From positions 1 through 64,000 of the forward strand of contig CACVBU010000957.1 in assembly GCA_902728285.1 (NCBI GenBank): a DNA stretch of 64,000 bases. Reading direction: 5' to 3'. Both the position numbers and the translations under genes were made by a program. The notes under the pieces are model-generated. The model ran no database searches. It saw nothing but the letters and a program-made list of their open reading frames with translations, and had not been told where the DNA came from. Shown piece by piece: positions 34,960-45,528 of this stretch; within the stretch, counting starts at the first letter, position 1; each line of letters opens with the position of its first letter. The stretch is from Clytia hemisphaerica (Eukaryota > Cnidaria > Hydrozoa > Leptothecata > Clytiidae).

Positions 34960-35215
34960 TACACTGTCGAACAACTGGGCTGTCGATTATGTGAACGATC
35001 ACTTGTTCGACGCCCACTTGTTCGACATTAATGTCGAACAAGTGGGCGTCGAACAAGTTGGTGTCGAACAACTATAGATTGTCGAACAAGTGGGTTGTCG
35101 ATCAAGTGGGTTGTCGATCAAGTGGGCGCCCATTTGTTCGACAACCCACTTGTTCGACAATTTTACGAATTTGTCGAACAAGTGAGTTGTCGAACAAATG
35201 GGTTGTCGAACATGT
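34960..35215. repeat. TTGTTCGAC cluster with two long palindromes
   Basis: About eleven copies of TTGTTCGAC or its complement. 35001-35058 is a perfect 58-bp palindrome. 35129-35160 and 35171-35202 are 32-bp inverted arms with one mismatch and a 10-bp spacer. The same motif builds the foldback element at 24819-25011. Such DNA could extrude cruciforms. Confidence 0.8.
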
Positions 35216-37222
35216 GACATATCACCTGTTTTCTTGCAGTTTGCAAACCCAAAGATGACTGCTCTCCAACACAGAGGAAGCACACTACTGCGATGGAGAT
35301 AAATGAAATTTTGCATAGACTTGAAGACAAAGCAATATGTGCACCCAACTTTTGGGTGCTAAAATTTCTAACTCCAAGCAACCGTAATCAGCACCGAAAG
35401 TGTTGCCAGAGTCATTTCTAGCTCAACTAAAAAGAAAATATCTCCCTAAAAATATATCATCTACAGTATATCAAAAGGTTTTGGGCACAGTTTTGTTGGG
35501 AAAAAAATCAAAAGAGACGAGAGTCTCGACGTTGTCCCAAGTTTGCTGCCCTAGGTTCCAGTAATTTAAACGACGTGTTCTATTTGAAAATGTGCAAAAT
35601 CAATTCATTAAAACATACCTTGCTCTTTGCAGTTTTTATTATCTCGTTCATGTGGTCCACATAATCCCATGATCCACCCACCACGAGGTAAAGCCAAAAG
35701 AATGTTGAAAGAACGTACGGTTATTCAAATCGTCGTTTCGGCTGCCGTAATTATCGGCTCGGCTGCCGTATATTTTGGTTTTCCATAATGGGGTCCATAA
35801 GAGGGTCCATAAGAGGGTCCATAAAGGTGTTCCATTTTGGGGATCCAAGAAGTGTCATAACCCTAGAAATATTAACAAATGTGCATAGGAAATCCAACAT
35901 CTCCCTTTTTCATACCCTGAGACACGGTTGGATTTTCTATGGTACTAGATGCTAGGTCTTTTTTATTTTCATTTTTTTCTCTTGAAGGTATATTTGACTG
36001 CAAAATATCTTTTTATTCCAGAAGGCTGACCTCTCCTTAGTTTCCATGCCACTATTTTCTTGTATATATTTTGGTTTATTTCAATTTACAAATCAATTAT
36101 TCTATTTTCATATTCCCTTCAGACCTAGTCCATTTTTTTAACTTTTGAGCTCTCTCTGTACTGCCTCCATTTTTGCAATTTCTTACAGGGGTTACCTTTC
36201 CTGGTAGGTTTATTTTACGACATCTGTTATTTTTAACACGATACAAACGAAAATTTATATATATTTTTATTATACATAGTACTGTAGTATACTTAGATGA
36301 ACACATTTTCGGTTTATTCACTAGCTAACTTTGTTTTGTCTCAGATCTCCGGAGTTGGGATTTCCGTTTTTCTTTTGCAGCCTAGACCAATCGATCCTTA
36401 ATCAAGCCTACATTTTGTCGGTATTCTTGGTCGGTAGCCTCTCTACCACGCAACATTTTCCCGGAGACTCTAGTAAATCAATATAGTTGTCTATCTCGCA
36501 AAACGAAAAGTAAAATATATATTTTAACGCTATATCAGGCTATATTTATTTTTAAAGAGAGCATATTGCTTGTTATTTATACCAAATTTTTAAAATTGTT
36601 GGTGAAAGAGAACTTTTACTTTCAGAAAATATTGAAAATCGACCTATATTTTTATATTAAAATTGGCAATCGCAATAGTCTGTACATGATTTAAAGCATT
36701 ATTCAGTAATAAAACACATAATTTCGAAACTGAATGGTCGAAAGGGTTTAAGAGTTTAAAATCTTGGTTTTGCAGACATCTATGAGAGTCTCTCTCATCT
36801 TCTGGCATCAACTCTTGTATTTTTTCATTCAGCAATACCGTCTTTTTGGATGAGAAATAAAATATTTCACTATACTTTCTGTTTCACAACATTTTCAGTT
36901 TTAGTCAGTCCTGATTTTAGATTTTTATGTCATAAGAAACTTGTGGGTTCGACCGGTTGCTTTGGCTTGCTTTTTGCGAACAAGCATAAACAAGCAAAAT
37001 AAAGTCACAGAGAAGATATGCTGGATTTTTTATTTGGAATTCTATCAGTTTCAAGAAAAATGCTATGGAGAAATAGAACAGTAAATAATCGAAACCCCAA
37101 CAACAACAACCAGGACGTTGACCATCAGGAGATTTCTTTTGGTAGTTGCTCACTTGGCTTTGTTTTGGTTTTGGCTTATAAAATCAATACAACCTACTAA
37201 GGACTGATAGCTCGATATTAAC
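35216..37222. other. No gene recognised
   Basis: Contains three short direct repeats of AGAGGGTCCATA near 35795-35830 and otherwise AT-rich unique-looking sequence. Short open frames lack splice borders that phase with anything. Confidence 0.4.
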
Positions 37223-37458
37223 AGGATATACATGACGGGTACAAACACATCAAAGGTCTTGCCAAAAAACAAGGATGTGGTTGCAGAAAACATTATTTAT
37301 GTGCTGGCTTGAAAATTAATGCCAATGGATTCTTTGTTTTTGTAGAACTGAATTGTGAAATTCATAAAAAATTACATTACAAACAATGTGATCCTCAAGA
37401 TTATCGCAGTCAATCACAGTCTGAATGTTCCACATCATCTAGCATACTGACTGCTTAG
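37223..37458 (+). CDS. Candidate terminal exon, cysteine/histidine-rich
   Basis: After a TATTAACAG acceptor the frame is open for 78 codons to a TAG. It encodes a GCGCRKHYLCAGLKI motif, then NANGFFVF, then a CEIHKKLHYKQC motif. The C...C...H...H spacing is reminiscent of FLYWCH or WRKY-GCM1-type zinc fingers, some of which occur next to MULE transposases, but the match is loose. No upstream exon was found, so this may be a fragment. Confidence 0.35.
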
Positions 37459-38505
37459 AAACTTGACTCTGTTCTGGTTGACGTAGCTAGTTTTAAATTT
37501 GGATGTGTGTATTAATTATATTCATTTGCGTAATCATAGAACTTTGCATATAATTCAGGATGCAGCGAGATTGAGCCTTTGGACTGATCAAATTACAACA
37601 TGGGATTTACAGTCAAATGACAAACTCTTGGAATTCGAGATTGCAAAACAAATTTCAAAATAGATACAATATTTTTTTGTATCAACAAGAATTTCTATTT
37701 GGTGGGAATTTGTAATATATTTGTAGGTATATATAATGTAATAAAATGTAATTCATGGAAAAGATTTTATAATTTCAAATATCAAAACAACAATAATTTG
37801 GTAGAAGATCTTCCTCACTCTATACACACACTTTTCTTGTTATACACAGTACAGCTATAGATAAAACTCTCAAAAAATTATGGCTTTGTTTTGCTCTTTT
37901 GCTGTTTGCTTTTCATTAAATATTTATATGGTTTCTGTTTTATTTTTTTATTATTATACAAAGAAAGAATGATTTTGTTTAATTACTTCATACTAGCTAT
38001 AAGAATTTTGTCATGATTACGAAAGCCTTAAGTAGCAAAATAATACTGTATTTTATCTATTACTTTTTTATAAGAACATTTCGAGGTTTATAAAAAGATT
38101 AAAAGATTAGGAGAAGCCAAACTCCAATGAAAATTAATAGTTTTTGTGAGAAAAAAGATTCACTTTTCATACTAATTCCGACTAAAATTTTGATGTAAAC
38201 CTGATAAAAGGTTGCCGTTTTAGCCAATCTAGAAGAGCCTATTTTCAAAAATTTTCTGGCCCGTCGGCCCCAACCATGGTGGGGACTCCTTGGATACTAT
38301 ATAGAGCAAATTAAGTTTTTGTATGGTACCCTCCAAATCCTAGATCCGCCCCTGTTTAGGTGCATTTTGACATACCTTCATATTATTCAATCTCGGATGT
38401 TTTATAACTGTGTGGGAGCTGAGATTTTGAGGATTGGTAGGGTCTGTTCCAGTGTGAACAATTTCAATAGTGCAAGTATGTCTCTCATTGATAGAGCAAA
38501 GAAGC
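37459..38505. other. No gene recognised
   Basis: AT-rich sequence with no protein-like exon and no clear repeat, up to the boundary of the DNA transposon. Confidence 0.4.
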
Positions 38506-38533
38506 GGGTCCCGGTCACCAATCCGTCCCAAAA
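38506..38533 (+). repeat. Left terminal inverted repeat
   Basis: 28 bp matching 43276-43249 on the other strand with one C/T mismatch, preceded by the AAGC duplication. Confidence 0.9.
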
Positions 38534-39012
38534 CCGTACGAAACATGGTTTTTGATTTTATAGAAAACCTGAAAAATCTAAACTTACTATTTTTGTGTCA
38601 AAAGTCTCTTATCTAGGTAAATTAGTGGGAAACAACATTGAATTTGACAAAAATAATCCTGATTTGAGGCTATTGTGCTTAAAAGTTCCAAAATTGACCG
38701 TACGAAACACCGGTTTTGACTTGGTCCTACATTGCATTGTCTATTTTAACAACAAAAACTGTCAAGTTAATTGTCATATTTAGTTTAGGTTCATGAATAT
38801 ACTTGAAATTGATGGAAAAAAACATCATTTTTGAATAACTTTGTGTTTTCACAGATTTCCAGGAATTTTCCTCGCGGTCATGAAATCATGCCGTACGAAA
38901 CGCTCATGTTTGAATGCTCCCCGTAATTTTTAAACTTGGTTCTGTGAATTTTTCTTTATTCAAATTTAATAGTCTTAAATTTGAAATTGACGACTAAAAA
39001 CCGTACGTAACA
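38534..39012 (+). promoter_or_regulatory. Left subterminal CCGTACGAAAC repeats (likely transposase-binding sites)
   Basis: The motif occurs at about 38533, 38698 and 38890, with a variant CCGTACGTAAC at about 39001. The copy at 38698 extends to a 17-bp match (ACCGTACGAAACACCGG) with the right-end copy in inverted orientation. Similar subterminal repeats bind transposase in other families; binding here is inferred. Confidence 0.6.
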
Positions 39013-39324
39013 TTCACTATACCATTGAACACAGGAGTTTGGAAGCCAAATGAATTGTATTTCCTGACATCTACCATTGTTACGTAAATTTACATATTGA
39101 ATTCATTCAGCAGGTTAAACCCTATTTTTCTTAAGAGGCAAAATAAATGTTACATACGGTTATCTCTGAAACTGTACTAAACGCGCCTCTTTAGATACAA
39201 AGTTTGAGAGGTAGATCTTTGACAGTACCAGTTTGGAAAGCTTTAAATCTACACCATCAAGTGATTTGAGTGATTTTGGAGCTTTTTTAAAAGTCTTTTA
39301 TTTATTTTTTTAGTGATAGTAATA

Positions 39325-41844
39325 ATGAATACAAGAATAAGAACTAGGGAGACAAGAGTCCCTGAAAGGTTGCATGATATGATATCACCAGTGAAAGAAG
39401 TCATTTCATCAACGCAGAGGGTTAGACTGTTTAGAGAGAGGCAGAGACAAAAGAAAGATTATGACCATGAAAAGGAGAAAGAGGAAACAAGAAAGCGTGT
39501 TGCAGAGATCAGAGCAAAACAGCCAAAATGCCCCTTGGGGAGGAGATGCTCTGATGATGGCTGTCCTTTACACCCTGATCGGGGTAGAAATCGGTCAAAA
39601 TCATCATCAAGACAAGATCGTGGTTTGTCAACGAGAAGAACAAATCAGAGAGAATCAAAGGAGCAGGAAGGAGTAAGAGAATATTTTAATATGGTCTAAG
39701 GTTACTTCCTCCTTCACCTGGCTAGTTCCATTCAATCTGCTGTAAAAATGTTAATTATACAGATGGAGGCTTTTTTGCATATGACTCGCTATTATTATTA
39801 TTTACTTTCAGATTCTCATAGTGAGGGTATCTGGTCTGGTAAATGAAAACAGGAGACTCAAACGAAAATTAGAATCCAGTTCTGTTGCTGATAACACTGA
39901 AGAAGTTTCATTCATACTGAACTGCATGTCACCAACCACAAAAAAAAGAACAATGCAAAAAATGGCGTCAACTCCTGGCTGTGACCAAATCAAAAAGAAT
40001 TTACGAAAAATATCAAATGTGAGGATGAGGAAGGAAAGGCTATTTGATGATGACGAGGATCCTGTACCAGACTTTGGAGAGAAAGTAATTGCTTTCATGC
40101 TGGACAATCAAAACTCATTTGAATGCCCTGATAAGAAGAAAGATGGGATACGCTATCGAAGAGACACATTAGATATTTTACATGAACGATTTATGATGGA
40201 AACATCTATTGACTGTTCACTTCGATCCTTCACTCGTTATGTCCCACCAAATATTCGGAAACCAAAAACTGAAGATTGGGGAACAAGCTTGTGTAAAATT
40301 TGCCTGAACCCAGAGCTCAAAGTAGAAGCATTGAAAATGCCAGATATCAACATTGAAAAATTAATTGCTTTTAATGCTACCCAGCTTAAGGAGTTTGAGG
40401 AAACATTCTCAAAAACTAATCTAATTACATACAAAGAGTGGATATCTGAGCCAATTTCCCAAACAAAAACATCAAAGTCAAAAGCTGATGCTGATTCTAA
40501 GAAAGTTGCAATTACAACAAAATCCTATCGAAGTGTCAAAGTAATCAAAACTAAAAAGCCCCAAGTTTTTGTCAATAAGCTTATTAAGGATATCAAAGAA
40601 TTGCAAGGTCACACAGAGCGAAAGATTTCCCAATATCGCCGAATTAAAGAGATCAGACGGATCGTGGAAAATGATGAAAATAAAGCTGTAATGCTGAGAA
40701 TGGACTGGTCCGAAAAAGCCAAGATCTTTCAATGTCGTCAAGAAAAAAGCGCATACTACCACGATACCCAGGTGTCTATCAATACAGTAGTTTTGTACCA
40801 ATCAGAGGGCAGGGTATCCAGCATTGGCTCACTGTCAGACAACACTAATCACAAAAATACAGCTGTGTGGGCGTCTCTCAATGCAATTTTAACCAACAAC
40901 CTTCCTGATTTTGATGAAATCAAACATCTCTTTATCGTGACTGACAGTCCCACCAGCCAATATAGAAACAAGGGTTGCACATATTTGACTCATGAGTTTG
41001 CTAAAAAACACAACATAGCTGTTACTTGGGTATTTACAGAAAGCGGACATGAAAAAGGGCCCATGGATGGTGTAGGGGCAAGCATCAAGAACGCTATCGA
41101 CCAGCTGTCATTGGTGCAGAATCCCTTTCCGTTGCACCTAATTCTGCAAAGGAATTGTTAGAAATCATGAATCTACCCAATGTTAGCATATGTCTATATG
41201 ATTCATCTGACATTGATGCTGTGAAAGAAAGTCTTCCAAAAGACTTTGAAATCAAATGGAAAAACTTTGGAATTTCTCAAGCACATGAAATTTTCTTCAA
41301 CACTTCTGACAAGCCTTATGCTTTTTCCTGGAAAAGGGTTTCCAGTGCTGAAACTTTTGAAAAAGTAAATTTCAAATTCAATTGTGCAAAAAAACGTATC
41401 GTGGAAAAAACACAAGTCGATTCAACAGTTGAAATGGTTCATTCAAATCCAAGTGTTTCTGATGTTGAAAACGTAGAGGAAAGTGATTCATTTAGTGATT
41501 CTTCTGAGATTGAAACCTCAACTGATGATATCGTCATTCCCAAACCAAATGTTTATAAAGATGTCGAGTTAATAGAAATTGCATTTGGAGATGTTATAGT
41601 TGATTCTTGGGTCCTTGTGGAGTATGAGGGCGAATTGTTTGTTGGTAAAGTACTTCGTAAAGGTAACAATCAATCATTAGTCAAATGTTTGAATTTGCCT
41701 TTTGGTATTGGTCTTGCCCAAGAGTTTGAAAATAACTCTAAATGCTTATATTATGAAAAGGTTTACAAATGTCCTGTTACCCCTTGGACAACAGAACTAG
41801 ATGATAAAGGGAATAGAACCCGAAAGACATTTTATAAGTACTAG
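39325..41844 (+). CDS. Putative DDE/D transposase (two exons, one frameshift)
   Basis: Exon 1 (39325-39672) begins at ATG and encodes a basic, coiled-coil-like region with a KCPLGRRCSDDGCPLHP cysteine motif. Donor GGA/GTAAGA and acceptor TTTCAG (39673-39811 intron) join in phase 0. Exon 2 gives a charged leucine-rich stretch and a probable RNase-H-fold core: Asp in MDWSEK (residue 295 counted from 39821), Asp in VTDSPTSQYRN (375), and Glu/Asp in GHEKGPMDGVG (411/416). At about 41100 one base appears lost: the frame moves to one encoding ESLSVAPNSAKELLEIMN, which continues to the stop at 41844. The C-terminus has an acidic stretch and an SH3-like strand-rich end (WVLVEYEGELFVGKVL). I recognise the core as a family widespread in invertebrate predicted proteins, but cannot name it securely. 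Confidence 0.72.
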
Positions 41845-42301
41845 TATTGATAGTAGGTATTTTAATGAAACTGTTCCAAGTTGTTTTTTAATTTATTCCT
41901 AATAATTTATTGTGATATTTTCAACAAAGTTTTATTTTTGACATAACATTTATTTCAAATCTTTTTTCCATTCACTATTATGATAGATTTTTTCAATTTA
42001 GAATTTCAAATTTTGTTTTATAAATTTCATTTCAAAAATCCAATTATTTATTTCCGAATTTCATATTTATTGTTCCGAAAAGTTATTTTTATTTTTTGAT
42101 TGTTTGATTAAAATTCATCAATTTAGAATCTACTCTTAATTGTGATTAATGTAGGAAGAATCGAATAAGTAGGGATGGGAAACTCCAGAAAAAATATCAT
42201 AAAATTCAGGGGTCATAATTAACTCCCTACAAGAAAGCACAGAAGAGTAACAAGGACAAAACTAATTCAGTATTCAAAATCCTTTTTTGTTCTTTGTAAT
42301 G

Positions 42302-42389
42302 CTTTGAAGCTGAAGTGCTCTATCCAATGAGCTACACTTGATAGAAAGTGGCAGGAATAGAACCGGCTACCTCCTCAGCTAAAAGCTAG
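42302..42389 (-). pseudogene. tRNA-Lys(TTT)-like halves in permuted order
   Basis: Reading the minus strand, a 3' half comes first (loop CTTTTAG, stem CTGAG, a T-arm-like GCCGGTTCTATTCCTGC, acceptor CACTT), then TCTATC, then a 5' half (acceptor AAGTG, TA, D-arm GCTCATTGGATAGAGC, stem TTCAG). Acceptor and anticodon stems pair across the halves. It lies in the non-coding 3' part of the DNA transposon. Most likely it is a remnant of tandem tRNA-derived sequence. Confidence 0.35.
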
Positions 42390-42714
42390 GACAAAAATAT
42401 TAATTGACTTTTTTTATGATCTTGATTAACTATAAAATTTGAATAAACAACAATTCATTCCTATTAATTTGAATTTGACTGTGATGAATTTAGATTTTTT
42501 CGATTTAATTTAAAAATTTTGGAATCATATTTCTTTTCAGTAATATGTTTTAGTAGCATGATATTATCTCTTTTAGTTTAGCTATAAAAAATATTTTCAT
42601 TTATTGGAATTTGAATCTAGTTTTCCACCTTAAATTCTTTTCATTTTCCCAGAAAACATCAAGACTGAAGAGCTCCTTTCATCTTCATTGCCTTTGGCGA
42701 GTTTTACAAAAAAA

Positions 42715-43085
42715 ATGTTTCGTACGATTATCTTTAGTTTTATTAGACTAAATAAATTTTGGAGCTAACAGAGTTCATAGATCAATCTTTGAAGATTTTG
42801 GTAAGTTATTTTTTCGAATTTAGGACCAGTTTCTTACATTTTCTTCTTTTTTCAACTTGTAAATGAAAATATGGTATTAAAAATGTATTTACGAGACTTG
42901 TAATTTCAATTTTTCAAATTTTTATGAATTAAATTCAAGAAATATTTCTGAACTACCAATTAAATCATAAATTTTACAGTTATATATGATGGTACTAATG
43001 TTATGGTTTATATCTGCAACAAAAAAAAGTTTCCAATCTTCTTTTTTATAAAGTTATAAGGGTATAGCCGGTGTTTCGTACGGTT
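42715..43085 (-). promoter_or_regulatory. Right subterminal GTTTCGTACGG repeats
   Basis: Inverted counterparts of the left-end motif at about 42717-42727 (GTTTCGTACGA) and 43073-43083 (GTTTCGTACGG). The second sits in an extended CCGGTGTTTCGTACGGT that mirrors the left copy. Confidence 0.6.
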
Positions 43086-43248
43086 TAAAAAAGTAAGCCG
43101 GTCTTCAAACTCCATAGGCCGTAACTTTTACACTGTTTGAGCAATTGCCCGGCAAACTTAGACATTGATAACCCATAGGTAGGGGATCATTTTGATACAA
43201 AAGTTATTTCAAAATTTTAAGTTTTTTTTTCAGAAAAATTTCAGATTT

Positions 43249-43276
43249 TTTTGGGACAGATTGGTGACCGGGACCC
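43249..43276 (-). repeat. Right terminal inverted repeat
   Basis: Reverse complement of 38506-38533 with one mismatch, followed directly by AAGC. Confidence 0.9.
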
Positions 43277-43280
43277 AAGC

Positions 43281-45190
43281 AAGGAGCAAAGATTACACGG
43301 TTGGAAAAATTTTGAGGAAAATGTATGGTCGCCATCAAGTTTTGAGAACCTTTTTCAGTAGTGCGAAAAAATTTTCAGATTCATTACTCCACAACTAAAC
43401 AACAAAAAAATTTTGGACTTGTCACTGTTTCTTTTACTAATTTACAAATTTTCATTTCTTTTTAATCGGTAGAGTCGTTTTATATTTCAATGTGTTGTAT
43501 CTTTTTCTCTGTCCAGTATATTTGTAGTTTGTGTCTAAGTTTGTTGTGTTTGTCTCATTTCCTAATTCGTTTTCAATGTGTACGGCCACTCAGTTACGGG
43601 GTTCCGAACCGGGCTCTTGGTCAACCTTTCAAATTTTTCTCTTTCTTTCTGCTGTACTTCACTGTATGGTCAGAAATTTTAAACTTTTTTGTTTACAATT
43701 TGTTTTATTTTAATCCCTTTACTCTGTTTTTTTATGCACAATATAGTGTCTGTCTGATCAACACTATTTCTTCTTTGGTAAAGATGAGGGGTGGCTCGTG
43801 GGCGCCAGAGAGTGCTTACTCTTGGTACCACGCCTGACTCTAGGCTTTGTCTTCATCTTGCCATTTTCTTTTTCTTTGTATAGTTGTTTGTTTGAATGTT
43901 TTGTCTGTTTTGTATCATATTTGTTGGCATTGTTGGTCGAGCAATTGGGGTGTGATGGTGTTTCTGCTTTTGCTGAGATAATTTTGAGGGTTATGTTTTG
44001 ATCCATGAGAGATTTTCAAACTTTTCTTTAGATATAAAACTAGAAATAAAAAATAAAAAAGTAGAAAAATGAAAAAAATAAAACAAAATAATAAAAATGA
44101 ATGAAAAAATATAATAAAATATTAATAAAAAATTTCAATTTTCACATTCAAGTAGCAGCCCATCAGTGCCAAGTGCCAAAACATTATCTCTGTAGTTTCT
44201 TAGAGCAGGAACAGGCGGTGGGAGCTAAAAAAGGCGGGAATATTCTAAGTACTTACTTCCGAAAACACTGGATTGGATTATTTTTTGAATGCCCTAAACT
44301 ATTTAGAAAAAACATGATATTAAAAAATTTACAAGATAAAATATTTCACTGTGGAAAAAAAGTTAAAAGTAACATTCTTTCATTTTTGATAAAAATCTTA
44401 GCTCTGTTCAGCACAAATAAATCTTCAAAGTATTTGAAGTTAAAAAATTCAAACAAAAATCATCGTCGCCAGTCCTTAGACAACTATACTTTAAATCAAT
44501 AACTAGTTCAAAGCTAACTATGAAAATATATAATATAACAGAATATAAACATAGTACTACTCTTAGGTCTCTACTAGACGGGGGTCTGGAAATTTATTCA
44601 AAAACTAATTGCCAGAGGATTATAATAAAAATGTCCTGGGTGGAAACTTACTAAAAGGGGGCTGATATATAAGAATTGAGGCAAAACAATTAAGTTTAGG
44701 AAATATTTTTCAAACATCAATAAGCTGGGGGGGTTGGGATAAGAATGTCAAGGGCGGCAGAACTTTTCGAAAATTAATTAATGCCCTCCCCCGTTTATTA
44801 AAGACTAGAGAATATCTAACGCCTAAAATATGGCATAAACAAAAGAAACTAAAATAAAAAGCCCAAAAGCCAAACATAACTTCAAGAAAACTGACCTTTC
44901 ATTGAAGAAATCACACATATGTTAAAATTAATGCACATTATAAAAGTACACATTTTCAAAATAAGGAACTCGACTCGACTGAGGTTGCTAAGCATCCTAG
45001 GTCATTTCTGAAAAAAAAATGACACAAAGCTCAAAATCTGTTCTGGAAGAAAACCTATAAAAAAGAAACTGATAGATAATCAAATTTGAAAATTTGAAGA
45101 ATGAAAAAGTAAAAAACAAAATAAGAAAAAAGCATATGTCATTATATTCATCATTTTTTTTTTGGAAGCTTTTCCACTGATTTCATCTAA
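43281..45190. other. No gene recognised
   Basis: AT-rich with long T-runs and A-runs. The open frames on the plus strand (43490-43837, 44101-44502) are of low-complexity composition and I recognise no family in them. Confidence 0.4.
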
Positions 45191-45195
45191 GATGA

Positions 45196-45250
45196 CTTTT
45201 TTGAGAGATACTAATTTGCAGTATATATTACACCTTCGTTGTTCAAAGAA
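45196..45250 (-). pseudogene. Second copy of the alpha-kinase terminal exon start
   Basis: The minus strand encodes a C-N-x-Y-C-K-L-x-S-L motif that parallels the last exon at 45600-45529, preceded by similar nucleotides. It is a partial tandem duplicate with no clean acceptor. Confidence 0.4.
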
Positions 45251-45528
45251 AATCAATCCATAGCATTCAAATTATAAAACTCTTAGGTTTGAATCTTTTT
45301 AATGTTTACTTTTGAATCGGAATTTTCTCTTAGATACTGAAGTTGAGCCCAGTGCTTTAGCAGGTTACAGTGGTTTATGGTTTCTATGACTAACTATAGG
45401 ATAAGAAACTTACAATGCTAGCAAAAAGAACTTTTTACGAAACAACAAGATATTCATGAAAAGTCGAGAAAAAAAATCGAACTCAAAAAGATGCAAATAA
45501 AACAGCAATCTAACCACTTTTATTTATT

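Larger units (their letters stand above)
38506..43276 (+). mobile_element. Complete TIR DNA transposon, 4,771 bp
   Basis: Left end GGGTCCCGGTCACCAATC and its reverse complement at the right end form 28-bp terminal inverted repeats with one mismatch. The 4-bp direct repeat AAGC (38502-38505 and 43277-43280) is a likely target duplication. The element contains one transposase gene on the plus strand and inverted subterminal copies of CCGTACGAAAC at both ends. I could not assign a superfamily with confidence; the 4-bp duplication and the transposase motifs would allow a Sola-like element. Confidence 0.88.

Noticed and set aside
43490-43837. 115-codon open frame with hydrophobic runs
   Set aside because: Composition follows the T-rich DNA, no splice or family support, and several overlapping frames are equally open.
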